Assembly (NCBI GenBank): GCA_947169265.1
Contig: CAMVPC010000004.1
Coordinates: 55,660-119,659 of the forward strand
Length of the DNA: 64,000 nucleotides
Reading direction: 5' to 3'
Source of the DNA: an uncultured Prevotellaceae bacterium
Lineage (GTDB): Bacteria > Bacteroidota > Bacteroidia > Bacteroidales > Muribaculaceae
Below, piece after piece: positions 35,333-43,710 of this stretch. How positions within the stretch are numbered: the stretch's first letter is position 1; every line of letters begins with the position of its first letter. The notes beneath the pieces are model-generated. The model saw nothing but the letters and a program-made list of their open reading frames with translations, did not search any database and was not told the DNA's origin. The position numbers were made by a program, and so were the translations under genes.

Positions 35333-36724
35333 TTACTCTTTCGCGCTGTGCATATTGCTTTTCTCCAGCCCGTAGTTGTGCTTGCGGTCGAGCCACAGTA
35401 GCGTGAAGGCGACAATAATTGCTGCCAGGCCGATGCCGGTAAAAATCCACATGGCTTCGGTGTAATCAACGTGGTCGCCTTCGGTGTTACGCTGAATCAC
35501 ATTCCCAATCACTATGGGGATGAGCATGAGGCCAATGTTCTGGATATAGTAGATGATGGAATAAGCAGTTCCCAACTGCTTCATGGGCACAATCTTGGGC
35601 ACGGCGGGCCACAGTACACTGGGAAGCAACGAGAAAGCGATTCCCAGGATGAACATGGCCGCTACCGCCACCCAGCCGGCGTTGAGCGGCAGTGCAAACA
35701 CCATGAGGACCAACGTGAGCATGACAGTGCCTATTATCATGATAGAGGTGCCGCGCCCTATTCGGTCATACATCGCGCCGAACAGCGGCGTGAGCACAAT
35801 ACTCGTGAATGGCAGGATGGCAGGAATGGTGCCGGCTATCTGCGGGTCAATGCCATACTTGGCTATCATCAGCTTGGTGGCGAAGTCGAGAAAAGGATAG
35901 AGTGCCGAGTAATACAGCAGGCACAAGATGGTAATGCCCCAAAAACCGGAATTCTTGATTGTCGAGAGCAAGTCTTTAAAGTGAAACTTCTCATCGTCGG
36001 CGGTCTCTGGATTGACGTCGACTTGACGGTCGAGATGGCTGTCCATCACGCAGTAAAACAAATAAGCGATAGTGCCGATGCCCACACACGTCACCCCCAC
36101 AAGGATGGGGGTGGAAAGTCCTTTCCATTGCGCCAGGGCGGGACTGCCGGCGAGCGCGGCTGCTGTGCCCAGGCGGGCCAAGGCCACCTGTATGCCCATA
36201 GCCAATGCCATTTCCTTGCCTGTGAACCATTTCACGATAACTTTAGAAACCGTGATGCCACATAGCTCATAGCCTATACCGAAAGTGGCAAAGCCCAGCG
36301 AAGCAATGAGCACCTGCTGCTTGAGTTCTATGTGGTCCAATCCCAAAAGGGGAATGTTTACCGTGACAGTGGGGTGGGGCGAAAGCATCGAAATAGCCCA
36401 TAGGTCGATGCCGCCGCCCAACAGCATCAGTACGCACGACAGCAGGCCGGCAAAGCGCACTCCGGTGCGGTCGAGGATAATGCCGCCCACGAAGAGCATG
36501 AGGAAAAACACGTTGAAAAAGCCACGTGAGCCGGCAAACAGGCCAAACTCGCTACTGGACCAACCTAATCCGCCTTGTGTCGTAGGCGATTCGAGCAGAT
36601 ACTCGAGTGGCGACATCTGCTTGGCCACCAGATAGCCGGTCATCATGGTGAATGCCACAATCATGAGCACGCCCCAACGCGCGGCGGCCGAGTCACGTAA
36701 AGTGCGGGCAACGGTTTCTTTCAT
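35333..36724 (-). CDS. MFS transporter
   Basis: 463-residue inner-membrane protein with about 12 hydrophobic segments in two halves of six, separated by a cytoplasmic stretch containing DRQVDVNPETADDEKFHFKDLL. The loop AMYDRIGRGTSIMIIG matches the MFS motif (GxxxDRxGRR) between helices 8 and 9, and GGIILDRTGVRFAG gives a similar motif between helices 2 and 3. The substrate is not evident. It starts 6 bp after the phospholipase gene on the same strand, so the two are likely co-transcribed. Confidence 0.88.
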   Translation of the reverse strand: MKETVARTLRDSAAARWGVLMIVAFTMMTGYLVAKQMSPLEYLLESPTTQGGLGWSSSEFGLFAGSRGFFNVFFLMLFVGGIILDRTGVRFAGLLSCVLMLLGGGIDLWAISMLSPHPTVTVNIPLLGLDHIELKQQVLIASLGFATFGIGYELCGITVSKVIVKWFTGKEMALAMGIQVALARLGTAAALAGSPALAQWKGLSTPILVGVTCVGIGTIAYLFYCVMDSHLDRQVDVNPETADDEKFHFKDLLSTIKNSGFWGITILCLLYYSALYPFLDFATKLMIAKYGIDPQIAGTIPAILPFTSIVLTPLFGAMYDRIGRGTSIMIIGTVMLTLVLMVFALPLNAGWVAVAAMFILGIAFSLLPSVLWPAVPKIVPMKQLGTAYSIIYYIQNIGLMLIPIVIGNVIQRNTEGDHVDYTEAMWIFTGIGLAAIIVAFTLLWLDRKHNYGLEKSNMHSAKE

Positions 36725-36730
36725 GAGGGC

Positions 36731-37579
36731 TTAGAAGTCGCTGAAGAAAGTGGGGCGGATGAGCAGTCCCAAACGGATGCGGCAGTGGTATTTGTTGTAG
36801 TCGAGCAAGTTCTCGCCGTAGCCATCGTAGAAGTGCAGCATGAGAAACTGATTGTCGCGCCTACTCACTCTGAATCCCACATTGATGGTGGTGTTGAAAT
36901 TCCAGTTCCACCCCTTGCGCTTGACAAAGGTTGCGTCGACTACCCACCGCTTGTTGGGCGACACATATTGCGCGCCGGCCTGGAAAATGCCGCTATACTT
37001 GAGAATGTCTTTGTTGTTTTGTCCGTCGATGATGGGTATCCAAAATTTTGCGTGAACCATCAAGTGACGGTCGACAATCAACGAGCCGCTGAGCGACACT
37101 TTGTTCCAACTGCGCGACGCCTCGCCATCGCGTCCGTTACTCTCATGTTCGAGCAGCAAGGTCGCTTTTCCCATGAGCTTGCCGCGCGCGATGATGAGTT
37201 TCGATACGCCTATACCCGGGTTAAAGTTCAAGTCGTGGAAAGGAAGCGACTCCTCGAAGACATTCCACATCGCCTTTTGCGAATAGAACAAAAAGAGATA
37301 GCTGTGCCAGGGTAACACGCTCTTGGTGAGGCGCTGGCTAAAACTGATTTGGAACTTTACGTCGCTATTGAATTCGTTGGGCTTTTGGTTGAGCGCGGTG
37401 CCTCCCACGAAGTAGTTGTCTTTATATAACCCGAAGAATGGACGGCTGTCGAAGTCGCGCACAATGCTGTCAACATCGAGCTTGGTCGTGTCGCTGCCGA
37501 TGGTGGTGATCTGCGCGTCGGCCAAAGAGGGAATTGCGAAAAGTGCGGCCAACAAGAGGACTCTATATAGAATTTTCAT
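36731..37579 (-). CDS. pldA: Outer-membrane phospholipase A
   Basis: Twelve-strand beta-barrel phospholipase of the PldA/OmPLA family. The start at 37579 gives signal MKILYRVLLLAALFAIPSLADAQ; the frame is open for 96 more bases upstream, but that region holds the promoter. The active-site block LLEHESNGRDGEASRSWN carries His145, Ser147 and Asn159 in the family order (HxSNG ... RSWN). The rest is short amphipathic strands ending in a C-terminal Phe, normal for outer-membrane barrels. Length 282 matches E. coli PldA. It probably clears misplaced phospholipid from the outer leaflet. Confidence 0.9.
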   Translation of the reverse strand: MKILYRVLLLAALFAIPSLADAQITTIGSDTTKLDVDSIVRDFDSRPFFGLYKDNYFVGGTALNQKPNEFNSDVKFQISFSQRLTKSVLPWHSYLFLFYSQKAMWNVFEESLPFHDLNFNPGIGVSKLIIARGKLMGKATLLLEHESNGRDGEASRSWNKVSLSGSLIVDRHLMVHAKFWIPIIDGQNNKDILKYSGIFQAGAQYVSPNKRWVVDATFVKRKGWNWNFNTTINVGFRVSRRDNQFLMLHFYDGYGENLLDYNKYHCRIRLGLLIRPTFFSDF

Positions 37580-37644
37580 TGTTTCGTCTAAGTTAAAAAT
37601 TCTTATAAATGATAGATTATGAGTAGTCTTAATTGAGAAAAATG

Positions 37645-37652
37645 CAAAGATA
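37645..37652 (-). promoter_or_regulatory. -7 promoter box of pldA-MFS
   Basis: CAAAGATA on the plus strand reads TATCTTTG on the minus strand, 65 bp before the pldA ATG at 37579 and inside any longer reading frame, which supports the shorter start. Confidence 0.45.
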
Positions 37653-37695
37653 CACTTTTCGCAATTCTTTGCCATATTTTTGAGCGAGAAAGTTT

Positions 37696-39063
37696 TTAGT
37701 GAGTGGCTCCTCCCAGGGCGATGTAAAGCGAAATTACGGATATTGCGGCATCGTACATGTTCAGGGCTTCGTTAAGCTGCGCGCTGAGCAATGTCTCTTG
37801 CGCCCTGAGCACTTCCAGATAGCTGGCCTTGCCGTTGTCCATGAGCTCGTGGGTGCCGTTGTAAGCGTTGTGCAACACGGTCACTTGGCGATGGTAATAG
37901 CCATGTTTTTCGCGTGCGGCTTGACAGTCGGCAAGCGCCTCGTTCACTTGATTACCGGCGTCGATAACGGTTTGCGCATATCGGTTGCGCAAGTCCTCTT
38001 GCTTGAGTTTGGCTATCTCAAGGTTGCCTTTGAGCTGACCGCGAGCGAAAATGGGTTGCGTGAGCGAGCCCATGATGCTGAGCAGGATTTTGCCCGGATT
38101 GATGACGTCGCCGCCGGCACTGTTGGTCCATCCGGCAATACCCGAGAGCGAGAGGCCGGGGTAGAATGCCGAGCGTGCCGTCTGCATGTTATAGAAAGCC
38201 TCCTCCATGGCATAGTCGGCCAGCCTCACATCGGGACGGAGCGTGAGCATTTGCGCCGAGATGCCCTCAGTGGCTATTTGAGGTATGACATAGCTTCCCC
38301 AGCTGCTGCGTTCTATGCGCTGGGGAGTAATGGCCAGCAGTCGGCAGATGTCGTTTTCCACGCTGCGGATATTGCGCTTGGCGTCGACGATTTGTGTCTT
38401 GACGTCGAGGCACGACGATTCGAGCTGGTTTACAGCGGTTGAATACACTCTGCCGTTTTCCCAAAGAGCTTTCTGCGCTTCGAGCGAAGCTCCCCACAGA
38501 CTGTCGGTGAGAATCAAGATTTCAAGTTGACGGTCGAGGAGCTGGAGTAGGCTGTATTCTTGCGCAACGGTCGAAATCAAGTCGGCGCGCACGGCTTCTT
38601 CACGCGCTTGCGTCTGCAGTAATACTGCGTTGGCGGCCCGTTTCTTGTTGGTGTAAGAACCTAACTGTCCAAAGTCCCAATTGATTTGCAATGGCACATT
38701 ATAGGTCTTGGATGTGTAGCTGTTAAAATTGGCTATCGTCCCCGATGGTGCCAGGGCGATAGAGGGCAGAATAGCTTTCTTGGCCATTCGCAACGATGCC
38801 TGCCCTTGCTCGACGGCGATGCGTGCCGAGTTAAGGTCGGTGTTGCGCACCAGTGCCGTGTCGATGAGCCGTTGCAGCAGCGGGTCGGTGAAAAACTGCC
38901 GCCACGAGAGCATGGCGGGCACATTACCCGCAAGTGTGTCGGGGGTGTTGAGGCCCATGACATTGGCCGGAATTCGGTTGTTCGATTCATATTTGTCGTA
39001 CAGGCCACACGAGGTGAGCAACAGAGCGACAAAAGCTATGACTAAAAGGCTAAGACGTTTCAT
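37696..39063 (-). CDS. RND efflux outer-membrane factor (TolC/OprM type)
   Basis: 455-residue outer-membrane channel of the NodT/OprM family. Signal with lipobox LLLTSC, Cys19 lipid-modified. Two OEP repeats are visible: the first from NSARIAVEQGQASLRMAKKA, with PLQINWDFGQLGSYTNKKR marking the outer-membrane strand, and the second from ALTLRPDVRLADYAMEEAFYN, with LTQPIFARGQLKGNLEIA. Coiled helices dominate between them. It is the last gene of the RND operon, separated from the permease by 69 bp that contain a strong hairpin (39079-39111). Confidence 0.93.
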   Translation of the reverse strand: MKRLSLLVIAFVALLLTSCGLYDKYESNNRIPANVMGLNTPDTLAGNVPAMLSWRQFFTDPLLQRLIDTALVRNTDLNSARIAVEQGQASLRMAKKAILPSIALAPSGTIANFNSYTSKTYNVPLQINWDFGQLGSYTNKKRAANAVLLQTQAREEAVRADLISTVAQEYSLLQLLDRQLEILILTDSLWGASLEAQKALWENGRVYSTAVNQLESSCLDVKTQIVDAKRNIRSVENDICRLLAITPQRIERSSWGSYVIPQIATEGISAQMLTLRPDVRLADYAMEEAFYNMQTARSAFYPGLSLSGIAGWTNSAGGDVINPGKILLSIMGSLTQPIFARGQLKGNLEIAKLKQEDLRNRYAQTVIDAGNQVNEALADCQAAREKHGYYHRQVTVLHNAYNGTHELMDNGKASYLEVLRAQETLLSAQLNEALNMYDAAISVISLYIALGGATH

Positions 39064-39078
39064 TATCGTTTTTTAAAG

Positions 39079-39111
39079 GGGCATTTCACCTGACCGACGG
39101 GTGAAATGCCC
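39079..39111 (-). terminator. Intra-operon hairpin between permease and outer-membrane factor genes
   Basis: Perfect 12-bp inverted repeat GGGCATTTCACC (39079-39090) / GGTGAAATGCCC (39100-39111) with a 9-nt loop. On the minus strand it is followed by CTTTAAAAAACG and then the ATG of the outer-membrane factor. It has no long U-tract, so it may be a partial terminator or a processing or RNA-stability element. Confidence 0.6.
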
Positions 39112-39132
39112 GTGTATAATAGTCGTGATTAT

Positions 39133-42100
39133 TCAATTATTACTTTCATTCTCGTCGGGTAGTGGTTCCTCGGAGATGGCTTCTTCGGCGTTGGCGATTT
39201 CGGCGACAGCCTCCACACTCTGGGCGGGAGCACCACCTTGGAATTTCTCGTGCAACTTTTGGAACACGATGAAGAAGGCCGGAACGGCGAAGAGCAATGC
39301 AAGCGTACCCACTGCCATACCGGCGGTGACGCCGAGGGCGAGCACGCGGTTACCATTGGCTCCGGCGCCACCTGCGATGATAAGCGGAATCATACCCGCA
39401 ATCATCGTCACCACTGTCATCAAGATGGGGCGCAGGCGCTCCTCGCAGGCTGCGAAGGCCGCGTCGCGGATGCTCATTCCCTGTTCGCGGCGTTCTTGGG
39501 CAAACTCGGTGATGAGGATGGCGGTTTTCGCCAACAAGCCGATGAGCATGATCACACCCGTCTGCAAGTAGATATTATTCTCCATGCCCGGGATGTGGAT
39601 TAGCGATACCAACCATGTGACACCAAACGAGCCCATCAGGCCGAAAGGTACACTCAGCAGCACGGCCCACGGCGTGAACCACGAGTTGTAGAGCGAGGCG
39701 AGAATGAGGTAAATGAGAATGACGCAAACGACATAGATGAGGGCGGTGGCGTTAGACCCCGCGGTCTCTTCAACCTCGCGCGACATGCCGCTGTATTCAT
39801 AGTTGTAGCCATTTGACATTTCCCCCTTGAATATCTCGGCAATGGCCTTGTGGACATCGCCTTCCGAATATCCGCTCGCGGGTATCACGTTGCAGGTCAT
39901 ACTCTGGTACAAATTGAAGTGCTCAACCGAGGCCGAACCGACCACTTCCTCGAGCGTGACAAACTCGGCAATCGGTGCCATCTTGCCGCCTTGCACACGA
40001 ACGAAGATGTTGTTGAGCGATGACGGGTCGAGACGATATTCGGGCGCGGCGTTGGCCATGATGCGGTATACCTTACCAAACTGGTTGAAATTGCCGATGT
40101 AGCTGCCGCCACAATAGGCACCCAACGTGTTGAGCACGTCGGCGGGTGTGACGCCTGCGCGGTCGCACTGCGTGGCATTGACATGCACTTGATACTTGGG
40201 GTAGCGTTCAGAGTAACTCGACATGGCCATCATGACCTCGGGACGCTCATTCAACTTGGCGAGGAACCTGGTGGCATCGACGTTAAACTCGCTCATCGGG
40301 CGGTCTTGAATGTCCTCAAGCACGAGGCTAACGCCGCTACTTGAGCCATAGCCCGGAACTTGCGGCATCTGGAAGGGGATGATGATCGCGTTTTTAATTT
40401 CTTTGCAGTCGAGCGCGAAACGGCCATACACCATATCGATGTAGTGGTCAAAGCCGGGACGGTCGTCCCAGTTCTTGAGGCGAATGATGAGCGTGGCGTA
40501 GCAGCTACCCGCGCGTCCCGCTATCATACCATATCCGTTGACCACCGCATAATTCTCAAGTTCGGGAATCTTTTTAACTTTTTCCTCCACTTTCTTCACG
40601 ATTTCCTCAGTCTCGTGCAGGGTGCAACCCTCGGGTGCGCGCACTTCGGCAAAGAAGACGCCCTGGTCCTCCTCGGGAACGAGACCCGACGGCAAGTTGC
40701 GCATGAAGAATACGAGCAAAATGGCGGTTACGGCAAGCAATGCCCCTGAGACCCATGGCTTCTTGATGAAGCGCCACACACTCTTCTTGTATTTCTTGAG
40801 AATGGCGTTATAACTCGCGGTATAGGCCTTGGTGACGTAATAATTCAGGTTCTTCTTCTCTTTGTTGTTCTTGGAGTAGCGCATCATGATGGCACACAAC
40901 GCGGGGCACAACGTAAGGGCCGACACACACGATAGTCCCACCGATGAGGCCAGCGTCACACCAAACTGCAAGAAGAACGACCCCGAGGTGCCGGGCATGA
41001 AGGCCACAGGGATGAACACCGCCATGAAGACCAGGGTACATGAGATGACGGCTACCGACACGTCGCTCATCGCCTGGCGCGTGGCTTCGCGGGCATCGGT
41101 GATGCCGGCTTCCATCTTGGCCATTACCGCTTCGACGACCACGATGGCGTCGTCGACCACGGTGCCGATGGCCAGCACGAGCGCGAACAGGGTGAGGATG
41201 TTGAGCGAGAACCCGGCCAACGTGACGATGGCAAATGTTCCCATCAGCGACACGATAATTGAAACTGACGGAATGATAGTCGCTTTGAAATTCTGGAGGA
41301 AGAAGTACACCACGAGAATCACCAGGAGAATGGCGATGACCAGCGTTTCCACCACGTTGTGGATGGCGGCAAAGAGGAAGTCATCGCTCGTTTCCAGAAT
41401 CTCGAATTCGAGGCCGGCAGGCAACGTGGGCTTCAAATCCTCATAGAGCTGATTGATTTTGGCGTTCACTTCGGTGGCGTTAGCTCCAGGGGCTTGGAAT
41501 ACCAGGTAGATGGTACCCGGCTTACTGTCGACACTCGATGTGTAGTTGTAACTCACGGCGCCAATCTCAATCTCGGCCACGTCGCTCAGGTGCAGCAAGT
41601 GTCCGGTGTCGCTGGTGCGCAACACGATGCTGTTGAACTCCTCCACACTCTTGAGCGTGCCCTTGTATTCCATCGTGTATTGGTAAGCGTTTTCGCTCTG
41701 CTCACCCAACGAACCGGTGGCGGCGACGAAACTCTGTCCGCCGATAGCCGCGAACACGTCGTTCGGCTCAAGGCCATATTGCGCCATCACATCGGGCTTG
41801 AGCCAGATGCGCAGGGCGTAAGTGTTACCGAGCGATTCCACGTCGCCCACGCCGGTAATTCGCATGAGCCTGGGGCGAACGTTGATGTCGATATAATTTG
41901 AGATAAAGTCGGTGTCATACTTGCCGTCGGTACTTTTAAGCGCGCCAATGTGCAGGATGTTGCTTTGCTGCTTCATCACCTGCACGCCCACTTTTGTCAC
42001 CTCCGAAGGCAACAATGCCGTGGCGCGGCTCACGCGGTTTTGCACGTTCACCGCAGCCAGGTCGGGGTCGGTACCCTGCTCGAAAAAGACTTGTATCGAC

Positions 42101-42366
42101 ACGTCGCCCGCCGATGAGGCCGAACTGGTGATATAAGTCATGCCGGGTACGCCGTTGATGTTTTCCTCGAGCGGCTGAATCACCGACTTCATGATGGTGT
42201 TGGCATCGGCACCGGTGTAGGATGTCGAGACGCGCACGGTGGGCGGCGCGATGTCGGGGTACTGCTCAATGGGCAGTGTTTTCATGCAGATGAAACCAAC
42301 CATTGTGATGACAATCGATATGGCGCATGCCATCACATATTTATTGATGAAGATGTTTTTCTTCAT
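39133..42366 (-). CDS. RND multidrug efflux permease (HAE1/AcrB-like)
   Basis: 1077-residue inner-membrane proton-driven transporter. N terminus MKKNIFINKYVMACAISIVITMVGF is the first helix; the two large periplasmic loops and 12 membrane helices are in the usual layout. The proton-relay acid pair is present in AIGTVVDDAIVVVEAVM in helix 4. The helix 10-12 signatures (GVIMLIGLLAKTAILI, RRPILMT-like RLRPILMTVVTMI) are those of HAE1 pumps. The start codon is 3 bp from the adaptor stop. It works with the adaptor and channel genes on either side; substrates could be antibiotics, bile salts or detergents. Confidence 0.96.
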   Translation of the reverse strand: MKKNIFINKYVMACAISIVITMVGFICMKTLPIEQYPDIAPPTVRVSTSYTGADANTIMKSVIQPLEENINGVPGMTYITSSASSAGDVSIQVFFEQGTDPDLAAVNVQNRVSRATALLPSEVTKVGVQVMKQQSNILHIGALKSTDGKYDTDFISNYIDINVRPRLMRITGVGDVESLGNTYALRIWLKPDVMAQYGLEPNDVFAAIGGQSFVAATGSLGEQSENAYQYTMEYKGTLKSVEEFNSIVLRTSDTGHLLHLSDVAEIEIGAVSYNYTSSVDSKPGTIYLVFQAPGANATEVNAKINQLYEDLKPTLPAGLEFEILETSDDFLFAAIHNVVETLVIAILLVILVVYFFLQNFKATIIPSVSIIVSLMGTFAIVTLAGFSLNILTLFALVLAIGTVVDDAIVVVEAVMAKMEAGITDAREATRQAMSDVSVAVISCTLVFMAVFIPVAFMPGTSGSFFLQFGVTLASSVGLSCVSALTLCPALCAIMMRYSKNNKEKKNLNYYVTKAYTASYNAILKKYKKSVWRFIKKPWVSGALLAVTAILLVFFMRNLPSGLVPEEDQGVFFAEVRAPEGCTLHETEEIVKKVEEKVKKIPELENYAVVNGYGMIAGRAGSCYATLIIRLKNWDDRPGFDHYIDMVYGRFALDCKEIKNAIIIPFQMPQVPGYGSSSGVSLVLEDIQDRPMSEFNVDATRFLAKLNERPEVMMAMSSYSERYPKYQVHVNATQCDRAGVTPADVLNTLGAYCGGSYIGNFNQFGKVYRIMANAAPEYRLDPSSLNNIFVRVQGGKMAPIAEFVTLEEVVGSASVEHFNLYQSMTCNVIPASGYSEGDVHKAIAEIFKGEMSNGYNYEYSGMSREVEETAGSNATALIYVVCVILIYLILASLYNSWFTPWAVLLSVPFGLMGSFGVTWLVSLIHIPGMENNIYLQTGVIMLIGLLAKTAILITEFAQERREQGMSIRDAAFAACEERLRPILMTVVTMIAGMIPLIIAGGAGANGNRVLALGVTAGMAVGTLALLFAVPAFFIVFQKLHEKFQGGAPAQSVEAVAEIANAEEAISEEPLPDENESNN

Positions 42367-42369
42367 GAC

Positions 42370-43563
42370 TTATTTCTCTTTTTGGGCTTTGGCCGGGAAT
42401 AGGACGCGTTGGCCTTCCTGGAGATTGTTGGCTCCCACGGTGACGATGCGGTCGCCCACATTGAGCCCGGCGGTTACGATGACTTCTTTACCGTTACCCA
42501 CCTCGGTGGTGGTTACGGCTACGGCGGTGGCGGTGCTGTCGCTCTTTACTTTATACACAAGTGATTTGTCCTGCAGGCGAACAACGGCGGTTTGCGGAAT
42601 CACCATCGCATTGCTTTGGCTAAACGGTAGTAGCACAGTGCCTTGGATGCCCGAATAGAGGTGCCCGTCGGGGTTGGGGAATGTGGCTATGCACGACAGC
42701 GAGCCGGTAGCCGCGTCGACGACGCCGGTGAGGCTGGTGATGCGTCCCTTGTGAGGATATTCAGTACCATTCTTCATCACAAAGGTTACGTCGGGCAGTT
42801 CGGCTATATATTTTTCTATGTCGCTTTGGGTGGCGCCCGATGAAACGCCCTCTTCCAGGATGGCTTCGGGTACCGAGAACAGGGCCTCCATGCGCTGATT
42901 GCCGCTCACCACGGTGAGCTGTGTCATGGGATTTACTTGGTCGCCGGCAGTCACGCTAATCTCACCCACCATACCCGAAACCGGGGAAGTGATGGTGCAG
43001 AAACCCAAATTGACGCGCGCGTGGCTCACGGCGGCTTGCGCCTGTGCCACGGCGGCCTGTGCCTGTGCCACGGCGGCTTGCGCCTGGCGGTAGGCGTTGA
43101 GCGAGTTGTCAAGCGTGTACTTACTCACAATTTTTTTGTCATACAGGTTCTTGTTGCTGTCATACTCCAGCTTGGCACTGTTGGCTTGAGCTTGCGCGGC
43201 TTGCAGGTTAGCTTGCGCGGCCTGCAGGTTGGCTTGCGCCGACTGTACCTCATGTTGCGCGTTGCGCGAGTCGATGACAAAGAGTGTTTGTCCCCTGCTC
43301 ACTTGCTGACCCTCTGTTACAAGGATTTTCAATAACTGGCCGCTAACCTGGGGCGAAATGACCACATCGTTTTGTCCGCGCATTTTGGCGCTGAACTTGA
43401 CGGGAATCTCAACGTCCTTCTTTTCGACCGTCATTGTCTCGAATGATGTCTCGGTTTCTTGGGGAATTTCGGGGCCGCACGCAATCACGCTCACAGTGGA
43501 AAATGCAAGTGCGCACCACACACCGACTCGGTGGATTTTTTTACTCAAAAAATGCTTATTCAT
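42370..43563 (-). CDS. RND efflux periplasmic adaptor subunit (AcrA-like)
   Basis: Membrane-fusion lipoprotein linking permease and outer-membrane channel. The start at 43563 (MNKHFLSKK) is preferred over a TTG 12 bp upstream. Lipobox VIAC precedes GPEIPQ. The biotinyl-lipoyl-like domain starts with VVISPQVSGQLLKILV, then a long coiled-coil hairpin built from near-exact seven-residue repeats (QAAQANL three times on the way out, VAQAQAA on the way back). The second lipoyl half is ITSPVSGMVGEISVTAGDQV, followed by beta-barrel and MP domains. Length 397 is usual. Confidence 0.94.
   Translation of the reverse strand: MNKHFLSKKIHRVGVWCALAFSTVSVIACGPEIPQETETSFETMTVEKKDVEIPVKFSAKMRGQNDVVISPQVSGQLLKILVTEGQQVSRGQTLFVIDSRNAQHEVQSAQANLQAAQANLQAAQAQANSAKLEYDSNKNLYDKKIVSKYTLDNSLNAYRQAQAAVAQAQAAVAQAQAAVSHARVNLGFCTITSPVSGMVGEISVTAGDQVNPMTQLTVVSGNQRMEALFSVPEAILEEGVSSGATQSDIEKYIAELPDVTFVMKNGTEYPHKGRITSLTGVVDAATGSLSCIATFPNPDGHLYSGIQGTVLLPFSQSNAMVIPQTAVVRLQDKSLVYKVKSDSTATAVAVTTTEVGNGKEVIVTAGLNVGDRIVTVGANNLQEGQRVLFPAKAQKEK
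43027..43089 (-). repeat. 21-bp tandem repeat in the adaptor coiled coil (return helix)
   Basis: Three near-identical 21-bp units at 43027-43047, 43048-43068 and 43069-43089 (last one diverging at its end), each starting CACGGCGGC and coding one VAQAQAA heptad. Confidence 0.8.
43190..43252 (-). repeat. 21-bp tandem repeat in the adaptor coiled coil (outward helix)
   Basis: Units at 43190-43210, 43211-43231 and 43232-43252 (last diverged), starting GCTTGCGC and coding QAAQANL heptads. Confidence 0.8.
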
Positions 43564-43598
43564 AGTTCTAATCAAATAGTTTATATTTTTTCAATTTG

Positions 43599-43606
43599 CA
43601 AATTTA
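43599..43606 (-). promoter_or_regulatory. -7 promoter box of the RND operon
   Basis: CAAATTTA on the plus strand is TAAATTTG on the minus strand, 36 bp from the adaptor ATG at 43563. No regulator gene of TetR or AraC type adjoins. Confidence 0.45.
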
Positions 43607-43640
43607 CGCTTATTTTTTGAAATAGTTTTATTCTTTACCT

Positions 43641-43682
43641 AAAAAAATAGCCTCACAATCATGCAATCGTGATTGTGAGGCT
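43641..43682 (-). terminator. Rho-independent terminator of htpG
   Basis: Perfect 13-bp stem AGCCTCACAATCA (43649-43661) / TGATTGTGAGGCT (43670-43682), 8-nt loop, followed on the minus strand by a run of seven T. Starts 29 bp after the htpG stop. Confidence 0.85.
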
Positions 43683-43710
43683 TGTCAGTTAACTGTTTAG
43701 CCGAGGTGGC

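Noticed and set aside
37580..37675. 32-residue N-terminal extension of the phospholipase
   Set aside because: The promoter box lies inside it and the signal peptide starts at the later ATG.
43027..43252. CRISPR-like array
   Set aside because: The 21-bp units are contiguous, in frame and encode coiled-coil heptads of the efflux adaptor; there are no spacers.
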